Origin: an uncultured Bacteroidales bacterium
GTDB taxonomy: Bacteria; Bacteroidota; Bacteroidia; Bacteroidales; WCHB1-69
Direction of reading: 5' to 3'
NCBI GenBank assembly: GCA_947169105.1
Contig: CAMVOL010000004.1
Span: forward strand, 1 to 40,655
DNA length: 40,655 nucleotides
Both the position numbers and the translations under genes were made by a program. The notes beneath the pieces were generated by a model. The model searched no databases. It was not told the origin of the DNA and saw nothing but the letters and a program-made list of their open reading frames with translations. This document shows positions 8,894-15,254 of the stretch, piece after piece. Position 1 is the stretch's first letter. Every line of letters starts with the position of its first letter.

Positions 8894-8928
8894 CACCTCG
8901 GAGAGGTGATATTTCAATAACCCCAGAT
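8894..8928. repeat. Short copy of the dispersed hairpin element
   Basis: Begins with the palindrome CACCTCGG-AGAGGTG (8894-8908) and continues to CCCCAGAT at 8928. The 34 nt from 8895 to 8928 are identical to 11587-11620. The copy stops one base before the hipA stop codon and lacks the second half seen at 11621-11677, so it appears truncated. Confidence 0.8.
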
Positions 8929-8929
8929 A

Positions 8930-10177
8930 TCACCGCTCGTACACCTGCTCGAATTCATCGATTTCTCGCTTGGGAATGCCCAATCGGCGGGCAATAGACT
9001 TCCATTTTCTCACCCCATCTTTTACTTCATTGATAATGGTTTGAGCAATGGTTTTATCGATCATATATTCTTCGGATGAGGCCAACAGCACATTCAAATC
9101 TGCTTTGTTTGTGGTGGAGTTGATGAGCAAGGCTTGGTATTCATTTAGGGTGGGGTTCAGGTCGTAGGCAGGGGAGAGCGTCCACCCACGGGGAGTGAGG
9201 AGGAATCCGTGGTTGCGGAAATGGTCGTCACTGTTACCGATGGCGATGTTGAAGGCCACTCTCCGATATAGCTGCTGTAGATTTTTTTCCACATCGCAAC
9301 AGTTCTGAAGGATGAAGTCAACAATGTCTAGATAGCCGTTGCCAGTGCTGGCATTGCAGCCGTCCGACAGACCGAGAAGGGTCATAGCAGATGCGAAGTG
9401 TCGTCTTCTGCCCGTCTCTGTCCTGTCGAATCTTTTGGATAACAGGACGTGGTATTGGCCACCGGAAGGCAGCACGTTCGTTTCGGCCGCGAGGACTCCC
9501 GCCTCTTTGGCCAACAGATGACTATGGTGTTCCCACAAAGCCACATCGTAGGTGTCGTTCCGTGAAGGAAACTTTGCCACACAAAGCCGGCCATCAGCAT
9601 CCAAAACGCCTGCCTTGGGTCGCGCCCCACCAAGTGAGGTGCCAGGATGGAACAGCTGCTGAATCCATCGCTTTTCGGGCAACTGATTTTGGGCTTCACT
9701 TTTTTCAATCTCCATGCTCGCCGCCACCAGTGTGTGGATGCTGGTGAATGGCGGAATACGCAAGTGATCTTCGCAGTTGATGAATGCTCCGTCGAGGGAA
9801 TCCTTGAAACGCAGTCCGCCCATACGTGAAAAATCGTCAATGCCAACAAGATAGTCGAAAGAGGAAAGCCGGCGTACGGGTCGGTTCTCTTCGGTGGCGA
9901 TGATCTGCTCCCGCCGGTTCAGCAAAAGTCGTCCCCAACGGTCAGGCAATGCATCACTGAAACAACCGAATATGTCTTTGTCTGGTTGGGTGTATTGTGG
10001 CCCAGGATAGTTGTTGATGTCGGCGCAAAGAAACAGGCTGCCGAATTTTGCCAGCCATTTTTCATCGAATCGGAAGGCATACGAGTCGGAACCCCTAAGG
10101 GATTCATAGCCCAACTCTCCAACCAACATCGGAGCATCCATCCAATTGAAATCTGCAAAAACGAACAATGATTTCAT
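8930..10177 (-). CDS. hipA: HipA-family serine/threonine kinase toxin
   Basis: A 415-residue HipA-like kinase. The fold is readable in order: N-terminal HipA domain (1-130, with DALPDRWGRLLLNRRE), a Gly/Ser loop GTSLGGARPKAG (179-190), the ATP lysine in CVAKFP (K202), the catalytic loop GNSDDHFRNHGF (314-325) and the metal-binding aspartate in AYDLNP (337-342). In E. coli HipA phosphorylates glutamyl-tRNA synthetase and induces dormancy; the target here is unproven. Curiously a gltX gene is in the same window, but gltX is essential everywhere, so this is not evidence of a link. All catalytic residues are present, so the kinase should be active. It lies 11 nt downstream of the HipB-like antitoxin gene. 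Confidence 0.9.
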   Translation of the reverse strand: MKSLFVFADFNWMDAPMLVGELGYESLRGSDSYAFRFDEKWLAKFGSLFLCADINNYPGPQYTQPDKDIFGCFSDALPDRWGRLLLNRREQIIATEENRPVRRLSSFDYLVGIDDFSRMGGLRFKDSLDGAFINCEDHLRIPPFTSIHTLVAASMEIEKSEAQNQLPEKRWIQQLFHPGTSLGGARPKAGVLDADGRLCVAKFPSRNDTYDVALWEHHSHLLAKEAGVLAAETNVLPSGGQYHVLLSKRFDRTETGRRRHFASAMTLLGLSDGCNASTGNGYLDIVDFILQNCCDVEKNLQQLYRRVAFNIAIGNSDDHFRNHGFLLTPRGWTLSPAYDLNPTLNEYQALLINSTTNKADLNVLLASSEEYMIDKTIAQTIINEVKDGVRKWKSIARRLGIPKREIDEFEQVYER

Positions 10178-10188
10178 ATCACCTCAAT

Positions 10189-10509
10189 TTAGATTTTCTT
10201 GGAAGCACGTTCGCGGTGTTTCAGGGAAAGGTCTTGCAACGCCCTGCCCAGTTCGTCTTTTTGTGCCAGCAGCAAAATGTCGTCATCGAGTTGCAGGGCA
10301 TACAGCACGCGCAGATAAATTCCGATGGCCACGGTGGGTACGCCCTTTTCAATTCGTGCGACCGTCAGCGGTGAACAAGTGGCCCGTTCCGCCACCTGTG
10401 CCATGCTCAGATTGCGCCGCAGACGGGCCAGTCGGATCTGTTCGCCTACAGTCTGCATCTTCTGCTCCAGCTTACGGGGCAGCTTGGTGCCCATGGTTGT
10501 CTTGCTCAT
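10189..10509 (-). CDS. hipB: HipB-like XRE-family antitoxin/repressor
   Basis: A 106-residue protein with a helix-turn-helix of the Cro/C1 (XRE) type at about residues 20-75: VGEQIRLARLRRNLSMAQVAERATCSPLTVARIEKG. It lies immediately upstream of hipA in the usual antitoxin-first order with an 11-nt gap. HipB proteins bind HipA and repress the operon by binding palindromes at its promoter; a 10-bp inverted repeat overlapping both the -7 box and this start codon (10509-10543) is the likely operator. The C-terminal tail is basic (LKHRERASKKI). Family placement is sound; which tail residues contact HipA is unknown. Confidence 0.88.
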   Translation of the reverse strand: MSKTTMGTKLPRKLEQKMQTVGEQIRLARLRRNLSMAQVAERATCSPLTVARIEKGVPTVAIGIYLRVLYALQLDDDILLLAQKDELGRALQDLSLKHRERASKKI

Positions 10510-10543
10510 ATTTTTGCAACATTTAATTACAGCTGCAAAAATA
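10509..10543 (-). promoter_or_regulatory. hipBA promoter with overlapping palindromic operator
   Basis: TATTTTTGCA (10509-10518) and TGCAAAAATA (10534-10543) form a perfect 10-bp inverted repeat with a 15-nt spacer. On the minus strand the distal arm contains TATTTTTG, a match to the -7 consensus, and the proximal arm reaches the hipB start codon. A repressor on both arms would block the promoter, which fits autoregulation by the HipB-like protein. The palindrome is seen directly; the operator role is inferred. Confidence 0.65.
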
Positions 10544-10581
10544 CAATTTTTTCTTTATTTTATGATAGGTTAATGAAAAAA

Positions 10582-10595
10582 ATGAAAACTGAAAA
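10582..10595. repeat. Heptamer array, two units (ATGAAAA CTGAAAA)
   Basis: Two NTGAAAA units lie just beyond the 3' end of the frameshifted gene at 10599-11439. This is the shortest member of the family of 7-bp arrays seen elsewhere in the window. Confidence 0.5.
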
Positions 10596-10598
10596 TCC

Positions 10599-11439
10599 CT
10601 ATTCCCCGTATGTTATCGTCCATACCGTTCGTGATAGCAGCTTCTCGTTGGAGAACTCCTCGCATTCGGTCCAGTTGCCGTGGGTGTCGTACTGGAACTT
10701 CCACGTAAGGACGGGATTGATGGGGGTGCTGTCGCTGTTGACATCGTAGAACTCCACACGGGTTCTGTTCCCCGCGTCATCGTACTCGAAGCGGACTCTT
10801 ACGACATTGTATGCTAAACTTCCTGTAAAGTATTCGCCCTTGTAATAGTGTTTGCTCGTGATTTGCATAATTCCTGTCTCGCTGGAGATGGACAATAGCT
10901 TTCTTCCACAAGCCTTTCGTTAGGTTGCGTTGCGGGTAGCGGATGTAACCCGTGTAGGGGTGCTTGCGGGCGAAACGGTTGCTGATGCGGCGGTATTGTT
11001 TCATTGTGATGGTGCGTGCATCTATTTGCGTAGCTCGGTGCAGCGAGTCAAAGGAATAGGTCCACTCTTCAATGGGGCGTGCTTCCCAAAGGTGCTCATA
11101 GCAGCGTATGTTGTTGTGTCGTTTTAGAAGATGTTCTTTCGAAATATAATAGTTGGGAATCAGTTGAAAATTATGCCGTACTTCCCTCACTGATTTCACC
11201 TCGCCGTTGAAGGATATGGACATCGGATCCATTGTACCTGTCCAGTCGTTCAGCAGGTCGCTTTGCACGGGGAAAAGCGCCAGATAGCACTTCCCATCGC
11301 GTCTTTCGGGGATGTATTTGTAGCCGTTCATTATGCCCTCCTTAAAAATCCTTTTGGCAGAATCTTGCGTGGCCTTGTCCACCTGCGCCTGTACGCTGGC
11401 GGCGGTAAGCAGAAGAAGGAATAGGGCGAGACGGCGCAT
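10599..11439 (-). pseudogene. Frameshifted secreted protein with YD-like strands
   Basis: Two overlapping reading frames make one protein. Frame 1 starts at 11439 with a signal peptide (MRRLALFLLLLTAASVQAQ) and runs to about RNLTKGLWKK. The continuation KLLSISSETGIMQITSKHYYKGEYFTG and the end FEYDDAGNRTRVEFYDVNSD lie in another frame ending at 10599. Removing one base from the AAGAAA run near 10900-10905 (minus strand) would join them into about 279 residues. The C-terminal FEYDDAGNRT and FQYDTHGNWTE segments resemble short YD/RHS-type strands, but there is no full RHS protein. I do not know the function. It may be a true pseudogene or an assembly or sequencing error; a TATTTTTG -7 box upstream suggests it is or was expressed. 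Confidence 0.7.
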
Positions 11440-11460
11440 TCGGGTATGGAATTAATGCAG

Positions 11461-11468
11461 CAAAAATA
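11461..11468 (-). promoter_or_regulatory. -7 box (TATTTTTG) for the frameshifted gene
   Basis: The minus strand reads TATTTTTG, matching TAnnTTTG, 22 nt before the start codon at 11439. Confidence 0.5.
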
Positions 11469-11476
11469 CGAATAAA

Positions 11477-11504
11477 TTGAAAAATGAAAAATGAGAATTG
11501 AAAA
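11477..11504. repeat. Heptamer array, four units
   Basis: Units TTGAAAA, ATGAAAA, ATGAGAA and TTGAAAA run in perfect 7-bp register. It belongs to the same family as the arrays at 8868, 10582, 15105, 26544 and 27611. Confidence 0.75.
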
Positions 11505-11586
11505 ATATTCATTAACGGCATAATCAAGGCGGCGTGCGACTTCGGAATTGCACCGTAGTTCTGTGAGTATTGACATAATCCCATTT

Positions 11587-11677
11587 ACCTCGGAGAGGTG
11601 ATATTTCAATAACCCCAGATAAGCGTTGCGCAATCTGGGGTGCAGGAAAGCCTCGTGTGTCAGCCCGCGGCACGGGC
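11587..11677. repeat. Long copy of the dispersed multi-hairpin element
   Basis: Three hairpins follow each other. Hairpin 1 is ACCTCGG-AGAGGT (about 11587-11599). Hairpin 2 is ACCCCAGAT (11612-11620) with ATCTGGGGT (11633-11641), a 9-bp stem whose loop itself contains GCG-TTG-CGC. Hairpin 3 is GCCCG-CGGCA-CGGGC (11663-11677). The first 34 nt match 8895-8928 exactly. The stems suggest a structured RNA or a mobile palindromic element. No transposase is nearby, and the true right end is uncertain. Confidence 0.75.
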
Positions 11678-11743
11678 GGCAGGTACATAAGGACACCGCA
11701 AGTGATGCCGCGGAAAATTGAAAACTCCCGACCTTAGACAAAA

Positions 11744-11772
11744 AGAGGGTGCCAGAAATACTGACACCCTCT
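11744..11772 (-). terminator. Intrinsic terminator of the large oxidoreductase gene
   Basis: A 12-bp stem with one mismatch (AGAGGGTGCCAG / CTGACACCCTCT) and a 5-nt loop. On the minus strand it is followed by TTTTTGTC, giving a stem-loop plus U-run 25 nt after the stop codon at 11797. Confidence 0.85.
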
Positions 11773-11796
11773 GTATTCAATAATGGTGAACAAATC

Positions 11797-14700
11797 CTAT
11801 TTGAAGGCGTTCTCGCACAGGCCGTCGCCGCTGAGCAACAGTCGATCCATGTAAGCGGGAACCTCTTTGCCCATGTATTTGTCCACGTATATCTTGGCGA
11901 GGTACTGACCCAGCATGAAGCCGTGGCCCTGCAAGCCGACGAGTAAGCCGTGGCCCGGGTCGATGATGTAGCGTGGCTCGGTGTAGTAGCCCGCCCAGAA
12001 AGCTTGGAAGCTGACGGCACCCAGCTGCGGAATCCACTCGCGGAACATCTCGGAGCAGATTTCGAGGAAGTCTTGTGCGTTGTACTTCAGGTTCTTGCCC
12101 GCTTCGGCGGAGTCCGTACCCGGAGAAGCGCAGCCGATAATCTGGCCCGTCTCCTTGAACTGCTGTCCGTAAACGGCGGAGAATCCTTTGTAACGACGGC
12201 GGTCGATGAGCATGTCCAGACACTCGCCATCCTTACCCAACATCGGCAGACGGCCGGTGATAAAGGCTTGGTGCTTAATGGGATAAAGTCCCGTTTCAAT
12301 ACCTAATTGTTTGGCGAACTTGGCGGCCTGATAACCTAAGGCGTTGACAAAATGCTCGCAGTGGTACTCCACATACTCTTTGTCGTGGGTGTAAACCAGT
12401 GCCATGAAGCCCTTGGCCGTGCGCTGCACTTCCACTAGGCGGCAGTCTTCGAGCAGCACGCCGCCCTTCTCGCAGGCGAGGTGACGGATGTAGTCGATGA
12501 CCTTGCCGGGCGTAGCCTGCCAGCAGTTATTGGTGACGCAGGCGGCGCTGTAGGTCTCGAGTTTCGGGTTGAAGTAGGGAGAAATCTCCTTCTGGAAATC
12601 TTTACGATCGACCATGTAGCCGTCGGACCAGCCGAGGGAGGCCTCCAAGGATTTGTAGGTAGCTTCATCGTGGGCGAAGCCGACATAGCGGATGGGGTAG
12701 TAGCCCACATCGGTCTTGCTTTGCAACTCACGGAAAATGTCCTGGTTGTGGTTGGCAATGTCGGCAATTTCGGGAACGGAGAAGGCCGGACGGCCGCCAC
12801 CGATGCAGCGCCAGGAGGAACCGCGTTCGGCGTTGCAAAGCACGGTCTTCTTGCCGCTTTCGGCGAAATAGCGGAACAGGCCGCTACCGGCGATACCGCC
12901 GCCCGCCACAAACACGTCACATTCCACCTTGCGGGTGGCTTTCTTCACGTCGGTGATGAACTCCTTGGGCAGATCGTTGGGTTGCATCTCGTTGATGGTA
13001 AGCTGGTTGGATAGCGGTCCGCGCGGGGTGGCGTCGCCCACAACCTCAATGCCGTAACCGCGCAGCAGCTGCTTCACACGCGGGATGCAGCGTTTGCCAC
13101 GGCAGGTGCCCATACCGATTCTCGTGGTGTGCTTCAGCTCATCGACGGAAATCACTTTGCGGTCGCCGATGACCTTCAGGAGCTTGTCGAGCTGCACGTC
13201 CTCGCAATGGCAGACGTAAGCGGGTGACTTTTCGTCCTTGGCGGCTGCCATCTGCACCTTTTCGCCGAAGTTCTCCTTGAGGATGAAGCCGGTGACCTCG
13301 GTCATCTTTTCGCCCTTGATATCCAGTGCTTTGACGCGGGCCACGTTGGTCTTGTTGGGGTTGACTTTGATGTTCTCAACCACACCTTCGCCCACCTTTT
13401 CGCCCTTGTCGTTGATGAGCACCACTTCGGCGCCTTTCTCCACATGGTATTCGATGGGGAGGAAGAGCCACTCTTTCTGTAAGTTATAACCGAAGATGGC
13501 CAAACCCGGGCAGTGCGACACGCATTCCATACAGCCGATGCACTTGTTGTAGTCGATGACCGGCACGGTGGAGGTGCTGGACTTGGTGATAGCACCTTGC
13601 GGGCAGGAGAAGGAGCAAGGATTGCAGGCGAAGCCGTAGAGGCAGTCGGCCACCACGAAGCCCTTCTCGTTCATCCGTTCGGTGGTGGGCTTGTTGGGAG
13701 TCTCCAGCACCCGAACAGGATGTTGTTGGGAATCAATATATTGCTTGGAGATGGCGAGGTAGTCGTCGTAGTTGACGCGCTTGCCCATCTGCATGGCGAT
13801 TTCGAGGGCGACCTGTTTGCCACGGAGCACGGCGCAGGTGCCTTCGCCCACGCGCACGGCGTCGCCTGCGCCGAAGGTGTTGAGGCCGAACACCTGACGG
13901 CCTTTCAGCAGCAGCTGGTTGTCGGGGATGAGGCCGGTACATATATTAATAACGTCGATGCCCTCGATGGTCTTTTCAGTGCCGGGCACGGGTTTGAAGT
14001 TCTTGCATTCGGCGATGACGGCACCGACGATGCCGGTGTGATCTTCGTTGGGGATGGCGCGCAGCAGCACGTGCGAGGTGTAGATCGGGATGCCGAGGCG
14101 GCGCACACGGTTGGCCTGCACGGGGAAACCGCCTTCGTGGTCCATGGCCTCTACAATGGCGACGACTTTTGCACCAGCCTGCGTGGCCTGGTAGGAGGTG
14201 AGGTAGCCGATGTTACCGGCACCGATGGAGAGGATGCGCTTGCCGAGGAGGGTGTGCTCCACGTTCATCATCTTCTGGACGACGGCGGCGGTATAGACGC
14301 CCGGCAGGTCGTCGTTCTCAAATACCGGCATGAACGGCACGGCACCAGTAGCCACTACCAGATATTCGGCATCCACGTAGTAGATGCTGCCGTCTTTCAG
14401 GTTCTTGACGGCCACACGGGGACCTTCGAGGAGGTCCCAAACGGTGGAGTTGAGGAAGATGCCGCTGTGGTCGTCGCCGGCCAGCGTCTTGGCGATGTCG
14501 AAACCACGCATTCCGCCGTACAGTTTCTCTTTTTCAAAGAAGAAGAACTGGTGGGTCTGCATGTTAAACTGGCCGCCAACGCGCTCGTTGTTGTCGATGA
14601 CGATATTGCTGATTCCCTGCTCGTTGAGCATCTCGCGGCAGGCGAGACCGGCAGGGCCGGCGCCGATGATGACCACTTGGGTCTTGTAAATCTTCTGGGT

Positions 14701-15021
14701 CTGCTGTTGCGGCTCTGCGGCCTGCGGAAAGTAGTTCTGGGGAATCTCCCGCACCTCCTTCACGCCGTCAACGGGGGTGATGCAGATACGTTTGATGACG
14801 CCGTCCACCAGCATCTGGCAGGCACCGCACTTGCCGATGCCGCACTCAAGGGAGCGTTCGCGCCCGTCAATGCTGTGGCTGTGGATCGGGAAACCCGCCT
14901 GATGGAGGGCGGCGGCGATGGTGTAGCCCTTGTGTCCCGTCACCTTCTGTCCGTTAAAGGTAAAAACGACTTCTTCCGTTTTCGGAATGTCTAAAATCGG
15001 ATGTTCATTAATTTTGTACAT
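11797..15021 (-). CDS. HcnABC-like fused FAD/Fe-S amino-acid oxidoreductase
   Basis: A 1074-residue cytoplasmic redox enzyme joining parts that are usually separate subunits. Residues 1-95 are a [2Fe-2S] Fer2_4 domain (C60, C65, C68, C80). Residues 113-450 are a pyridine-nucleotide-disulfide oxidoreductase-type FAD domain (VVIIGAGPAGLA, a second GAGNIG at 267-272). Residues 460-505 carry two [4Fe-4S] motifs (C460, C466, C469, C473; CIGCMECVSHCP 494-505). Residues 600-665 are a BFD-like [2Fe-2S] domain (C604, C606, C640, C645). From 700 a DAO-type flavoprotein begins (VFVAGGGIAGSG). This matches HcnA-HcnB-HcnC, octopine/nopaline oxidase and dye-linked proline dehydrogenase complexes that oxidise glycine, sarcosine, proline or opines. 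The substrate is unknown. It has its own -7 box and a strong terminator, so it is monocistronic. Confidence 0.88.
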   Translation of the reverse strand: MYKINEHPILDIPKTEEVVFTFNGQKVTGHKGYTIAAALHQAGFPIHSHSIDGRERSLECGIGKCGACQMLVDGVIKRICITPVDGVKEVREIPQNYFPQAAEPQQQTQKIYKTQVVIIGAGPAGLACREMLNEQGISNIVIDNNERVGGQFNMQTHQFFFFEKEKLYGGMRGFDIAKTLAGDDHSGIFLNSTVWDLLEGPRVAVKNLKDGSIYYVDAEYLVVATGAVPFMPVFENDDLPGVYTAAVVQKMMNVEHTLLGKRILSIGAGNIGYLTSYQATQAGAKVVAIVEAMDHEGGFPVQANRVRRLGIPIYTSHVLLRAIPNEDHTGIVGAVIAECKNFKPVPGTEKTIEGIDVINICTGLIPDNQLLLKGRQVFGLNTFGAGDAVRVGEGTCAVLRGKQVALEIAMQMGKRVNYDDYLAISKQYIDSQQHPVRVLETPNKPTTERMNEKGFVVADCLYGFACNPCSFSCPQGAITKSSTSTVPVIDYNKCIGCMECVSHCPGLAIFGYNLQKEWLFLPIEYHVEKGAEVVLINDKGEKVGEGVVENIKVNPNKTNVARVKALDIKGEKMTEVTGFILKENFGEKVQMAAAKDEKSPAYVCHCEDVQLDKLLKVIGDRKVISVDELKHTTRIGMGTCRGKRCIPRVKQLLRGYGIEVVGDATPRGPLSNQLTINEMQPNDLPKEFITDVKKATRKVECDVFVAGGGIAGSGLFRYFAESGKKTVLCNAERGSSWRCIGGGRPAFSVPEIADIANHNQDIFRELQSKTDVGYYPIRYVGFAHDEATYKSLEASLGWSDGYMVDRKDFQKEISPYFNPKLETYSAACVTNNCWQATPGKVIDYIRHLACEKGGVLLEDCRLVEVQRTAKGFMALVYTHDKEYVEYHCEHFVNALGYQAAKFAKQLGIETGLYPIKHQAFITGRLPMLGKDGECLDMLIDRRRYKGFSAVYGQQFKETGQIIGCASPGTDSAEAGKNLKYNAQDFLEICSEMFREWIPQLGAVSFQAFWAGYYTEPRYIIDPGHGLLVGLQGHGFMLGQYLAKIYVDKYMGKEVPAYMDRLLLSGDGLCENAFK

Positions 15022-15088
15022 AAAAAAGAGGTAAGATGTTATTTATCAGTTTGTTTTGTGGTTTTTGTTCTCTTTTGAAAAGCAGGCG

Positions 15089-15096
15089 CAAATTTA
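15089..15096 (-). promoter_or_regulatory. -7 box (TAAATTTG) for the oxidoreductase gene
   Basis: The minus strand reads TAAATTTG, matching TAnnTTTG, 68 nt before the start codon at 15021, which would give a leader of roughly 60 nt. The downstream direct-repeat array lies just upstream of it. Confidence 0.45.
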
Positions 15097-15104
15097 TTTA
15101 AAAA

Positions 15105-15132
15105 ATGAAAAATGAAAAATGAAAAATGAAAA
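15105..15132. repeat. Heptamer array (ATGAAAA)x4
   Basis: Four identical ATGAAAA units in tandem between the divergent oxidoreductase and glycogen genes. Identical tandem units are prone to copy-number change by slippage. Confidence 0.8.
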
Positions 15133-15150
15133 ATTTAAACAGAACTTGTA

Positions 15151-15177
15151 ACTTTATAAACTTTATGAACTTTATGA
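15151..15177. repeat. Three 9-bp direct repeats ACTTTATRA
   Basis: ACTTTATAA, ACTTTATGA and ACTTTATGA in tandem, ending 9 nt before the -33 element of the glycogen gene. The same unit occurs twice at 7272-7289. Confidence 0.6.
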
Positions 15178-15185
15178 ACCTGAAA

Positions 15186-15217
15186 TTTGAAAATTTGACG
15201 ATTTTCTTGTACATTTG
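15186..15217 (+). promoter_or_regulatory. Bacteroidetes-type promoter of the glycogen fusion gene
   Basis: TTTG at 15186-15189, exactly 20 nt of spacer, then TACATTTG at 15210-15217. This matches the TTTG-N19-21-TAnnTTTG consensus in both boxes and spacing, and is the best promoter in the window. The start codon is at 15255. Confidence 0.8.
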
Positions 15218-15254
15218 CAGCTTCTTTTTGTAAAATGCAATAGACTGATATTCA

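Larger units (their letters stand above)
11440..11796. other. Gene-free, repeat-rich stretch
   Basis: No convincing gene lies in these 357 bp. They hold, from left to right, the promoter of the frameshifted gene, a four-unit heptamer array, about 80 bp with no feature I recognise (11505-11586), the long copy of the dispersed hairpin element, and the terminator of the leftward oxidoreductase gene. Reading frames crossing it translate the repeat and are not credible. Confidence 0.7.

Noticed and set aside
8930..10177. Functional link between HipA and the gltX gene in the same window
   Set aside because: HipA of E. coli targets GltX, but the two genes are 7 kb apart in separate units and gltX is universal; proximity is not evidence.
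11331..12020. A 229-residue minus-strand frame across the gap at 11440-11796
   Set aside because: It overlaps the end of the oxidoreductase gene in another frame and translates the hairpin repeat and heptamer array; no protein features.
13513..14994. A 493-residue open frame on the plus strand opposite the large oxidoreductase
   Set aside because: It is antisense to a well-supported multi-domain gene; its His/Val/Asp/Gly-rich composition is typical of reading the complementary strand of GC-rich codons, and it has no domain or promoter.
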